Source: Nautilia profundicola AmH
Lineage (GTDB): Bacteria > Campylobacterota > Campylobacteria > Campylobacterales > Nautiliaceae
Direction: 5' to 3'
Assembly: GCF_000021725.1 (NCBI RefSeq)
Contig: NC_012115.1
Span: forward strand, 62,001 to 126,000
Length of the DNA: 64,000 nt
Part shown: piece by piece, positions 17,225 to 24,345 of the stretch
How the letters are laid out: each line of letters starts with the position of its first letter
Position numbering within the stretch: position 1 is the first letter of the stretch
Notes under the pieces: model-generated
What the model was told of the DNA's origin: nothing
Databases searched by the model: none
What the model saw: the letters and a program-made list of their open reading frames with translations, nothing else
Translations under genes and position numbers: made by a program

Positions 17225-17894
17225 TGAACTTGAAAAGAGCTTGGGGTATCAGTTTAAAAACAAAAAATTGATAACCGAGGCTCTGACGCACAGAAGTTAT
17301 AAGAAAGAAGTAAATAATGAAAGATTGGAATTCTTAGGTGATGCGGTAATGGATTTGATAGTAGGTGAATATCTTTTTCATCTATTTCCTAAAGCTGAGG
17401 AGGGAATTCTTTCAAAACTGAGAGCGGCGCTTGTAAATGAAGACTCTTTTACAAGGCTTGCTAAAAGATTAAATCTTGGTAAATATTTATATCTTTCGCC
17501 TGCGGAAGAAAATAATAACGGACGTGAAAAGCCGTCAATACTTTCAAGCGCATTTGAAGCGGTTATAGGGGCTATATATTTGGAAGCCGGGTTTGAAAAG
17601 GCAAAAGATGTGGCTCTTAGACTTTTAAAAGAAGAGTTTCCTATTATTACACCTGAGGAGTTGCTTAAAGATTATAAAACCACACTTCAGGAAATTACAC
17701 AGGCTCATTTCGGAGTGGTACCTGAATACAGATTGATAAGTGCCAGCGGGCCTGATCATAAAAAAGAGTTTGAAATCGGTGTATTTATACAAGATAAAGA
17801 ATACGCAAGGGCAAAAGGCAAAAGCAAAAAAACGGCGCAACAAGAAGGAGCGAGGCTTACTATTGACATGCTTAAAAAAGAGCTTAATTTATAA
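17214..17894 (+). CDS. rnc: Ribonuclease III
   Basis: 226 residues. It cleaves double-stranded RNA in rRNA processing and mRNA decay. The catalytic signature [21 protein letters not shown] is at about residues 36-56, the second acidic pair is near [18 protein letters not shown], and a double-stranded RNA-binding domain (about 150-222) ends [19 protein letters not shown]. Its start overlaps the HDOD gene by 11 bp. The rnhA-rnc-aroC order is conserved in Campylobacterota. Confidence 0.97.
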   Translation: MQISELEKSLGYQFKNKKLITEALTHRSYKKEVNNERLEFLGDAVMDLIVGEYLFHLFPKAEEGILSKLRAALVNEDSFTRLAKRLNLGKYLYLSPAEENNNGREKPSILSSAFEAVIGAIYLEAGFEKAKDVALRLLKEEFPIITPEELLKDYKTTLQEITQAHFGVVPEYRLISASGPDHKKEFEIGVFIQDKEYARAKGKSKKTAQQEGARLTIDMLKKELNL

Positions 17895-17935
17895 GTTGTG
17901 AAGTAGATAAGTTGTGAAGTTGTGAAGTGGTGAAA
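17891..17935 (+). repeat. Short tandem repeat between rnc and aroC
   Basis: The 14-mer ATAAGTTGTGAAGT occurs at 17891-17904 and 17907-17920, followed by degenerate TGTGAAGT and GGTGAA units. It begins inside the last codons of rnc. A degenerate relative of the AGTGACAGACACC motif (GGGGACAGATACGGCTA) follows at about 17948. Confidence 0.7.
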
Positions 17936-17977
17936 GATGGCAAAGATGGGGACAGATACGGCTAAAAAAGGAAAATA

Positions 17978-19051
17978 ATGTTTAACAGTTTCGGAGAACT
18001 ATTCAGATTTACGACATTCGGGGAGTCGCACGGAAAAGCCATAGGTGTTATCGTTGACGGTGTACCTGCCGGGCTTGATTTTGACGAAGAGTTTTTGCAA
18101 AACGAGCTTGATAGAAGAAAACCGGGCAAAAACAGATTCGCAACACAAAGAAAAGAAAGCGACAGGGCAGAAGTGCTAAGCGGTGTGTTTGAAGGTAAAA
18201 CGACAGGTACTCCTATTGCAATAGTGATTTTCAATAAAGACCAAAAAAGCAAGGATTATTCAAACATAAAAGACTTGTTCCGTCCTGGGCATGCCGATTT
18301 TACGTATTGGAATAAATACGGAATCAGGGATTACAGGGGAGGAGGCAGAAGCTCTGCGCGTGAAACCGCCGCAAGGGTTGCAGCAGGTGCGGTTGCTAAA
18401 ATGCTTTTAAAAGAGCTGAATATTGATATTAAAGCCGGAGTTATTGAAATTGGCGGGGTAAGAGCCAAAAAAGAAGATTATGAATACGCAAAAACATCAC
18501 CTCTTTTTGCACTTGATGAAAAAGCTGAAGAAAAATGGATAGAACTTATAGATGAAAAAAGAAACGAGCATAATTCTTTGGGTGGAGTTGTGAAATTAAA
18601 AATTGACAATCTTCCCGTAGGCCTTGGAGAACCTATTTATTATAAACTTGACAATGTGCTGGCAAGCGCAATGGTGAGTATCAACGCCGTAAAAGGAATC
18701 TATATAGGAAACAGCGAAGCACATAAACTTACAGGCCTTGAAAATAACGATGAAATTACAAAAGAAGGTTTTTTGAGTAATAATGCCGGAGGTGTTTTAG
18801 GAGGTATAAGCAACGGGGAAAGTGTAGAAGCCGAAATATATTTCAAACCAACACCTTCGATTTTCAAAACCCAAAAAACAGTTGATATATACGGAAATGA
18901 AGTTGAAGTAGACCTTAAAGGAAGGCATGATCCGATAGTGGCAATCAGAGGAAGTGTTGTTGTGGAGGCAATGGCGGCATGCGTAATAGCCGATATGTTA
19001 ATGCTTAATATGACAAGAAGAATAGATTATATTAAAAAAATATATCAGTAA
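17978..19051 (+). CDS. aroC: Chorismate synthase
   Basis: 357 residues. It converts 5-enolpyruvylshikimate 3-phosphate to chorismate using reduced FMN. Signatures are FGESHGKAIGVIVDGVPAG (about 14-32), RPGHADFTYWNKYG with the following RGGGRSSARETAARVAAGA, and a C-terminal RHDPIVAIRGSVVVEAM. Chorismate also feeds menaquinone synthesis, and the menaquinone gene mqnA lies just downstream on the opposite strand. The 3' end overlaps the convergent cupin gene by 7 bp, and its terminator lies inside that gene. Confidence 0.97.
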   Translation: MFNSFGELFRFTTFGESHGKAIGVIVDGVPAGLDFDEEFLQNELDRRKPGKNRFATQRKESDRAEVLSGVFEGKTTGTPIAIVIFNKDQKSKDYSNIKDLFRPGHADFTYWNKYGIRDYRGGGRSSARETAARVAAGAVAKMLLKELNIDIKAGVIEIGGVRAKKEDYEYAKTSPLFALDEKAEEKWIELIDEKRNEHNSLGGVVKLKIDNLPVGLGEPIYYKLDNVLASAMVSINAVKGIYIGNSEAHKLTGLENNDEITKEGFLSNNAGGVLGGISNGESVEAEIYFKPTPSIFKTQKTVDIYGNEVEVDLKGRHDPIVAIRGSVVVEAMAACVIADMLMLNMTRRIDYIKKIYQ

Positions 19052-19353
19052 ATATATACGGCCAGCCATACGGCCGTTTTTTTTGTTTTTATTAATGTGT
19101 GAGTCGTGTTTGCAGGAATAAAAAGCCAATCTCCGGCTTTTAGTTTTTTAATTTCTCCGTTTATCTCTATTTTCGCACATCCTTTTAAAAGCACTACAAA
19201 CTCGTCTTCTTCCTGAACAAAAGTCTGAGGTGTCTTTAACGTATTTGAAATGATTTTTTTAACCGTTACGTTTTTATGTTTGATGAGTGTTTCAAATATT
19301 TCGCTGTCTATCTGAGGGAGTTGTTCTATTTCAAATAGATTTGAGTTTTTCAT
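19045..19353 (-). CDS. Small cupin-domain protein
   Basis: 102 residues forming a single cupin barrel. The two cupin motifs are recognisable in relaxed form: EEDEFVVLLKGCAKIEINGE (E-D-E-x-x-x-V-L-x-G) and GDWLFIPANTTHTL (G-D-x-x-x-I-P-x-x-x-x-H). The first histidines of motif 1 are replaced, so metal binding is uncertain. I chose the ATG at 19353 because it forms an ATGA overlap with the mqnA stop; the frame extends eight codons further but into mqnA. Such cupins are often small sensor or sugar-binding proteins; the function here is unknown. Confidence 0.8.
   Translation of the reverse strand: MKNSNLFEIEQLPQIDSEIFETLIKHKNVTVKKIISNTLKTPQTFVQEEDEFVVLLKGCAKIEINGEIKKLKAGDWLFIPANTTHTLIKTKKTAVWLAVYIY
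19059..19084 (+). terminator. aroC terminator, inside the cupin gene
   Basis: CGGCC (19059-19063) pairs with GGCCG (19072-19076) around an 8-base loop, followed by eight T. The whole structure lies within the 3' coding end of the opposing cupin gene. Confidence 0.75.
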
Positions 19354-19964
19354 TTTATACTCTTTGAAAGTTGCCAAAAAGTTTTTAACGCTTTTTTTTC
19401 TCTCCAGCCTATTTTATAATATATAATGTTGTCTAAATAATCTTTTGCTTCTTTTGTTGAAATACCGGCTTTCTGAGCGTATTTTTTTATAACTGAATAC
19501 GGTATTTTTTGTTTTTTAATTAAAAATTCGTTTATAAGTTTTTTGTATTTTTTTTGATTTTTATTTGTACAAAAAAGTGCAAATACGAATGGAAGCTTAT
19601 ATTTTTGATGCCATACTTTTGCTAAATCTATGCAGTTGTTTTCTTTAAATGCTTTATCTCCTATTACAACCCTGCCTTTAATTTTAAGCACTTTTGCCAG
19701 AACATTTGATGTGGCAGATTCAAAATCATCTCCCTCTCCTGGACAAACCAAAACGGTTTTTACTTTTTTATTTGCCGCTATACCGGCATTTAAGCATTTT
19801 TTGTTTTTGGCTTTGACGGACGATATAAAAGCAGCATCGATGATGCCTTTTTCAAACCATTCATTAATTTCTGCAGGATATGATTTTTTGACCTTTATCC
19901 CTTTTTTCTTCAAAAATTGATAAAATGGCAAAAGGTTTAAATAATCAATATGACCTATAAGCAT
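19350..19964 (-). CDS. mqnA: Chorismate dehydratase (futalosine pathway)
   Basis: 204 residues with the MqnA/MqnD periplasmic-binding-like fold used by a cytoplasmic enzyme. Marks are IGHIDYLNLLPFYQFLKK at the N-terminus, DAAFISSVKA (substrate-binding serines) and VVIGDKAF. MqnA makes 3-enolpyruvoylbenzoate from chorismate, the first step of the futalosine route to menaquinone used by Campylobacterota. The protein is shorter than typical members (about 230-280 residues), and the middle region looks trimmed. I prefer the ATG at 19964 (AAGG upstream) over one 18 codons earlier. It overlaps the cupin gene by 4 bp and is divergent from moaD. Confidence 0.82.
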   Translation of the reverse strand: MLIGHIDYLNLLPFYQFLKKKGIKVKKSYPAEINEWFEKGIIDAAFISSVKAKNKKCLNAGIAANKKVKTVLVCPGEGDDFESATSNVLAKVLKIKGRVVIGDKAFKENNCIDLAKVWHQKYKLPFVFALFCTNKNQKKYKKLINEFLIKKQKIPYSVIKKYAQKAGISTKEAKDYLDNIIYYKIGWREKKALKTFWQLSKSIK

Positions 19965-20032
19965 ATTAGCCTTTTTTAGATAATATTTTATCATATAATC
20001 AGGCGGTTGATATGTCAAAAAAAGGAGTGTTA

Positions 20033-20254
20033 ATGGTTAAAGTAGAGTTTTTAGGGCCAATTGCAAAAGAAAATATTGAAATTAATGTAAAAAATTTAAA
20101 GGAACTTAAAGAAGTGTTAAGCAAAGATGATGAAATAAAAAAATGGTTGGAAAATTCGGCAGTAGCTGTTAATGATAAATTAACAACAACATTGGATGTA
20201 GAACTAAAAGATGGAGACAGGGTTGCGATACTTCCGCCTGTATGCGGAGGGTGA
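20033..20254 (+). CDS. moaD: Molybdopterin synthase sulfur carrier subunit
   Basis: 73 residues of ubiquitin-like fold ending in PPVCGG, the di-glycine tail that is thiocarboxylated. MoaD donates sulfur to make the dithiolene of molybdopterin, together with MoaE encoded 30 bp downstream. The ATG at 20033 follows AAAGGAG at good spacing; an in-frame ATG seven codons earlier lacks a ribosome site. Confidence 0.93.
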   Translation: MVKVEFLGPIAKENIEINVKNLKELKEVLSKDDEIKKWLENSAVAVNDKLTTTLDVELKDGDRVAILPPVCGG

Positions 20255-20284
20255 TAGATTTAAAAATTAAAAACGGAGGAGAAT

Positions 20285-20719
20285 ATGTTAGAAGTATTTA
20301 AAGGCGGAGTACCGGTTATACCAACTCTTGAGAGGTGGTATGAGGAATTTAAACTTGAAGGATACGGAGCGATGATTCCGTTCATCGGTATTGTTAGACC
20401 GGATAACGGAATTGAAGGACTAAGTTTTGATTTGTATCTTCCAATGCTTAATGAATGGTTTAAGAAATGGCAAAATTTAGATGATTGTAAAATAACGATG
20501 GCGCATAGTTTCGGCGATGTAATGGTGGGAGAAACAAGCTTTTTATGTGCGATTTTTACAAAGCACAGAACGGAAGGTTTTAAATATTTGGAAGAGTTCG
20601 TGGAAGATTTTAAAGCAAATGCACCAATTTGGAAATACGATCTAATAAACGGAGAAAGAGTATTTGCCAAAGACAGAGCAAAAGAATTACCCGGAGCAGG
20701 GATTTTAAGTGAGGAATAA
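20285..20719 (+). CDS. moaE: Molybdopterin synthase catalytic subunit
   Basis: 144 residues. MoaE binds precursor Z (cyclic pyranopterin phosphate) and, with MoaD, converts it to molybdopterin. Family marks are GAMIPFIGIVRPDN (the G-A-x-x-x-F-x-G-x-V-R block), TMAHSFGDVMVGE (I-x-H-R-x-G-x-x-x-x-G-E variant) and APIWKYD, which contains the expected active-site lysine. The ribosome site GGAGGA is strong. It is the second gene of moaD-moaE-moeA. Confidence 0.94.
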   Translation: MLEVFKGGVPVIPTLERWYEEFKLEGYGAMIPFIGIVRPDNGIEGLSFDLYLPMLNEWFKKWQNLDDCKITMAHSFGDVMVGETSFLCAIFTKHRTEGFKYLEEFVEDFKANAPIWKYDLINGERVFAKDRAKELPGAGILSEE

Positions 20720-20728
20720 GGAGAAGTT

Positions 20729-21916
20729 ATGGCACATATAAGTTTTGATGAATCTATAAAAATTTTAAATGAAAATCTTCCGAGCGTAAAAGCAAGTGAG
20801 AGAGTTTTTTTAGAAAATGCTCTAAACAGGGTGCTTGCAGAGGATATAAAAGCAAAATATGATAATCCGTATATGCCTACTGCTTCTATGGATGGATATG
20901 CCATAAAATACGAAGATATTGATAAAGAAATCAAAATAATAGGAAAAAATCCTGCCGGGAGTTTTAAATATAAAAAAATAGAAAAAGGTGAAACAGTTAA
21001 AACATTTACAGGTAGTTTTATGCCGGAAAACAGTGATACATTGGTCCCTATTGAAAATGTCGAAGTAATTGGAGACAAATTAATAATAAAAGAAAAAGTT
21101 GAAAAAGGGTTTTCAGTAAGACCTGTAGGAGAAGATTTTAAAGAAGGTGAAACGTTAATTAAAAAAGGAACGTTAATTAAGGCGGGGGAAATAGGTGTAT
21201 TGGCATCTCTTGGAATACCTGTTGTAAGTGTAGTTAAAAAGCCTGTAGTTTCAGTGCTTGCCACGGGTGAAGAAGTGGTGGATTTGGATGAAGAATATAA
21301 AATGGGACAGATAAGAAGTTCTAATAATTACACACTTACAGCTCTTGGGAGAAGTTTGGGTTATGAGACTCATAATCTTGGAATAGCAGGAGACAATAAA
21401 GAGTCGATAAAAAACAAGATAATTTCAGCCCTCCAAAATAGTGATATAGTTGTTACGACCGGAGGAGTAAGCGTAGGGGATTTTGATTTCGTAAAAGAAA
21501 TTACAGGAGAGTTTGATGTTTTATTTCACGGGGTTAATATAAAGCCCGGTCAGTGGATTATGATAGCACGTGCAGGTGAAAAGTATATCGTTTCCCTTCC
21601 CGGATTCCCTTACAGCAGTTTTGTGACGTTTTTACTTTATGTGGTACCTATTGCGGATGCATTTGAAAATAAAAAATCATTAAAAGTAATTGAGGCTAAA
21701 TTAAGAGACGATTTTATTAAAAAATTCAAAAAAACACAGTTTGTGGCAGTTAATGTTTCTTTTGAGAACGGAGAATATGTTGTTGATACAAAAGGTAAAA
21801 AACAAGGCAGCAGCGGAATTTTGACAAACCTTATAGGTAATGAGGCTTTAATGGTGTTAAATGAAGGGCTGTACTCTTTAAGTGCCGGTGAAAAAGTAAA
21901 AGTAATATTATATTAG
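20729..21916 (+). CDS. moeA: Molybdopterin molybdenumtransferase
   Basis: 395 residues. MoeA inserts molybdate (or tungstate in many thermophiles) into adenylated molybdopterin. Visible marks are PTASMDGYAIKYEDI, TGSFMPENSDTLVPIENV, the MoCF-type domain GEEVVDLDEEYKMGQIRSSNNYTL with TTGGVSVGDFDF, and KPGQWIMIARAGEKYIVSLPGFPYSS. It closes the three-gene molybdenum-cofactor set. Which metal is used cannot be told from sequence. Confidence 0.95.
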   Translation: MAHISFDESIKILNENLPSVKASERVFLENALNRVLAEDIKAKYDNPYMPTASMDGYAIKYEDIDKEIKIIGKNPAGSFKYKKIEKGETVKTFTGSFMPENSDTLVPIENVEVIGDKLIIKEKVEKGFSVRPVGEDFKEGETLIKKGTLIKAGEIGVLASLGIPVVSVVKKPVVSVLATGEEVVDLDEEYKMGQIRSSNNYTLTALGRSLGYETHNLGIAGDNKESIKNKIISALQNSDIVVTTGGVSVGDFDFVKEITGEFDVLFHGVNIKPGQWIMIARAGEKYIVSLPGFPYSSFVTFLLYVVPIADAFENKKSLKVIEAKLRDDFIKKFKKTQFVAVNVSFENGEYVVDTKGKKQGSSGILTNLIGNEALMVLNEGLYSLSAGEKVKVILY

Positions 21917-21943
21917 ATATAATTTTATAAAAAAGGATGCGGA

Positions 21944-22465
21944 ATGAAAAAGTTACTATTAAGCGTATTTGCTGCAGGTAGTTTGTTTGCGGGCAATTTT
22001 GCTAATTTACAGATTACAAATGATACTATAATGGTGGAAGGACAAGCAAAAGTATCTTACGAACAGCCTTTTTATGTAAGAGGCGGGTATTTAATTAATT
22101 CTGATAAATCGAATTTCTTTTATGCAGGAGTCAAAAGTGAAGGCCAGGCTATAGGTATTGATTTGCCGATTAAGTTTTCTTTGTTTGTTGATTTTGTGCA
22201 TACGACTAAAAATTCAGCGCTTCCGGTAGGTATAGGCGCTTCAAGTTATATCGGGCAGTTTTCAATTCCTGTTTTTGTAAGAGGAGAGTTTGAATATGCT
22301 CCTAAAATTTTAAGTTTTGACGAAGCTGATAAGTTTATGAAATTTAAAGTTGAAGCAGGAACTCAGTTTATTGAAAACGGAGAAGTGTTTGTCGGATATA
22401 GAGATATTAGTTTTGATAACAATTATGACAGTAGTTTATATGTAGGGGTAGGTTTTACATTTTAA
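21944..22465 (+). CDS. Outer-membrane beta-barrel protein (YfaZ-like)
   Basis: 173 residues. A signal peptide (MKKLLLSVFAAGSLFAG) is followed by alternating polar/hydrophobic strands and the C-terminal signature VGVGFTF ending in Phe, which targets barrels to the outer membrane. The pattern of strands fits the small YfaZ-type barrels. The function is unknown. TATAAT lies 20 bases upstream of an AAAAAAGGA ribosome site, and the gap to moeA is 27 bp, so it could have its own promoter as well as read-through. Confidence 0.75.
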   Translation: MKKLLLSVFAAGSLFAGNFANLQITNDTIMVEGQAKVSYEQPFYVRGGYLINSDKSNFFYAGVKSEGQAIGIDLPIKFSLFVDFVHTTKNSALPVGIGASSYIGQFSIPVFVRGEFEYAPKILSFDEADKFMKFKVEAGTQFIENGEVFVGYRDISFDNNYDSSLYVGVGFTF

Positions 22466-22489
22466 TTTAGTGAAATTGACTCAATATAC

Positions 22490-22518
22490 TTGACTTTTTG
22501 TTGATTAAGTTATATAAT
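22490..22518 (+). promoter_or_regulatory. Near-consensus promoter of the histone-fold gene
   Basis: TTGACT (22490-22495) and TATAAT (22513-22518) are separated by 17 bases. A second TTGACT stands 14 bp upstream at 22476. The predicted leader is only about 17 bases and contains AAGGAGAGG, a strong ribosome site. Confidence 0.8.
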
Positions 22519-22541
22519 TTTAAAAAACTTAAGGAGAGGAA

Positions 22542-22991
22542 ATGGCAAGAGTAGTAGGATTTAAAAAAATTGAAGCAGTTTTCAAAAAAGCGGCAAGTTT
22601 AGAGCTTGATAAATCTAAAGCTGACAGAATAATCGATATAGTTGAAAAAAAATTCCATGATTTATTATTGGTTGCTGTTGAAAAAACAGGATACAACGGA
22701 AGAGATGTGATTCAACCGGCGGACATGCCTTTAACAAGAGGTTTTGAAGAAAGTATCAGAGAATTTAAAAAACTTGAAGAAGAAGTGGATCTTAAAGACG
22801 TTCTATTATATTTAGAACAAATTCCACCGTTAAAATACCCTATTTCAAAAGAACTTGAAGAAGTTTTACCTGAATATATCGGTGCGTTAATGTTAATAGT
22901 TGCGAGAGTTCTTAAACAAATCGGAGCACATAAAAAACCAAGTGTTGAAGATATCGAAAAAGCAGAAAGAATTTTAGACCTGACTTTATAA
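22542..22991 (+). CDS. DUF1931 histone-fold protein
   Basis: 149 residues matching DUF1931, a family with a solved Aquifex member showing two histone folds in one chain (a pseudodimer). The visible pattern is two successive helix-strand-helix units: residues 1-75 (KIEAVFKKAASLELDKSKADRI) and 76-149 (ending SVEDIEKAERILDLTL, which resembles the last helix of archaeal histones). It is small, charged and lacks cysteine. A near-consensus promoter, very strong ribosome site and a tight terminator suggest abundant monocistronic expression, as for a nucleoid protein. DNA binding has not been shown by sequence; that role is inference. Confidence 0.87.
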   Translation: MARVVGFKKIEAVFKKAASLELDKSKADRIIDIVEKKFHDLLLVAVEKTGYNGRDVIQPADMPLTRGFEESIREFKKLEEEVDLKDVLLYLEQIPPLKYPISKELEEVLPEYIGALMLIVARVLKQIGAHKKPSVEDIEKAERILDLTL

Positions 22992-23002
22992 TCAGGTTTT
23001 TT
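22978..23002 (+). terminator. Terminator overlapping the end of the histone-fold gene
   Basis: ACCTGA (22978-22983, inside the last codons) pairs with TCAGGT (22992-22997), with the stop codon in the loop, followed by a run of T. Confidence 0.8.
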
Positions 23003-23030
23003 CCTTTCACTTTTCAAATCACTTCTTATT

Positions 23031-23043
23031 GGTGTCTGTCACT
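23031..23043 (-). repeat. AGTGACAGACACC dispersed motif, copy 3 (inverted)
   Basis: The minus strand carries an exact 13-base copy of 9828-9840. It lies in the 238-bp gap between the histone-fold gene and nspC, which otherwise contains only the terminator, two small inverted repeats and the nspC promoter. Confidence 0.65.
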
Positions 23044-23124
23044 TCTTGAACTAAACTATCTTTAATAATTTATTTATCTGGTTTTGTTATTCAACGTGTA
23101 AAAAATAAAAATAAGAAAATAGTG

Positions 23125-23161
23125 TTGAAAATATATTCAATATCCGCGCATAATTTGGATA
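23125..23161 (+). promoter_or_regulatory. Two adjacent inverted repeats upstream of nspC
   Basis: TTGAA-N6-TTCAA (23125-23140) is followed immediately by TATCC-N11-GGATA (23141-23161). They lie 45-80 bases before the nspC -10 box TATAAT (23205-23210), a position where an operator could act. No known regulator's site is recognised. Confidence 0.35.
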
Positions 23162-23229
23162 GTAACAGAAACGAATATTTTGTATAAAAAATCACTTAAC
23201 TTAGTATAATTTCATTAAAAAGGTTGGGA

Positions 23230-24345
23230 ATGAATATTAATACTCCTGCTTATGTTATAGAAGAAAAACTCCTTGAAAAAAATCTGAAAGTCTTAGACAG
23301 AGTTCAAAAAGAAGCGGATGCTAAAATTCTTGTAGCTCTTAAAGGATATGCAACATGGTCAACGTTTGATCTGCTTGAGAAATATTTAAGCGGGGCAACT
23401 GCCAGCGGTCTTTGGGAAGCAAAATTAGCAAATATGAAACCGTGGGAAGTTCATACTTACTGCCCTGCTTTTAAAGATAGCGAAATAGATGAAGTTGCAG
23501 ATATATCGCATACAGTGGTGTTTAATAGCTTCAATCAGCTTGAAAGATTCGAAAATAGGGTAAAAGACAAATCACTTATCGGGCTTAGGGTGAATCCCGG
23601 AGTGTCAAGTTCTCCTGTACCTTTATATGATCCATGTGCACCATTTAGCCGTCTTGGGATCCCAAAGGTTAATTTCAAGGCAGATAAACTTAAAAACGTA
23701 AGCGGTCTGCATTTTCACGCTCTGTGTGAACAGCTTGATGATGCGCTTGAGAGAACGCTTGAAGGATTTGAAAAACTTTACGGTGAATATCTTAAAGATA
23801 TGGAGTGGGTGAATTTCGGTGGAGGCCATCATATTACAAGAGAAGGGTATGATGTCGAACATTTAATTGAAATGATTAAAGCGTTTAGAAGCAGATATCC
23901 GAATATAAAAGATGTGTATCTTGAACCAGGTGAAGCAGTAGGACTAAATGCAGGATATTTGGTCGCCGAAGTGCTTGATATAATTGACAACGGTATGAAA
24001 ATAGCTATACTTGATACATCTGCCGAAGCTCATATGCCCGATGTCCTTGCAATGCCATATAGACCCGTGGTAAGAGGAGCAGGAGAACCAAATGAGAAAA
24101 AATACACCTACAGACTTGGGGGTGTTACCTGTCTTGCCGGAGACGTTATAGGAGATTACAGTTTTGATAAGCCTCTTGAAATAGGAGACAAGGTTATATT
24201 TGAGGATATGGCTATTTATACGATGGTTAAAAATACAGCATTTAACGGAATCAAACTTCCGGATATAATCATAAAAAGAAAAGACGGATCAATTTATAAG
24301 GCAAGAGAGTTTCATTATGAGGATTTTAAAAATCGCTTAAGTTAA
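23230..24345 (+). CDS. nspC: Carboxynorspermidine decarboxylase
   Basis: 371 residues, an alanine-racemase-fold PLP decarboxylase that makes norspermidine or spermidine from the carboxy precursor. The PLP lysine is in ILVALKGYATWS near residue 30; later marks are GLRVNPG, GLHFHALCEQ, NFGGGHHITREGYD, YLEPGEAVGLNAG and the CLAGDVIGDY motif whose cysteine acts in trans. This alternative polyamine route is standard in Campylobacterota. I use ATG 23230, 7 bases after AAGG; a TTG two codons earlier sits on the ribosome site. The dehydrogenase partner is not in the window. Its 3' end overlaps the EAL gene by 20 bp. Confidence 0.95.
   Translation: MNINTPAYVIEEKLLEKNLKVLDRVQKEADAKILVALKGYATWSTFDLLEKYLSGATASGLWEAKLANMKPWEVHTYCPAFKDSEIDEVADISHTVVFNSFNQLERFENRVKDKSLIGLRVNPGVSSSPVPLYDPCAPFSRLGIPKVNFKADKLKNVSGLHFHALCEQLDDALERTLEGFEKLYGEYLKDMEWVNFGGGHHITREGYDVEHLIEMIKAFRSRYPNIKDVYLEPGEAVGLNAGYLVAEVLDIIDNGMKIAILDTSAEAHMPDVLAMPYRPVVRGAGEPNEKKYTYRLGGVTCLAGDVIGDYSFDKPLEIGDKVIFEDMAIYTMVKNTAFNGIKLPDIIIKRKDGSIYKAREFHYEDFKNRLS

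Noticed and set aside
20260-21264. A 334-codon minus-strand open frame opposite moaE and moeA
   Set aside because: Long but low-complexity Ser/Leu/Phe-rich composition typical of the reverse strand of AT-rich genes; moaE and moeA on the plus strand are unmistakable.
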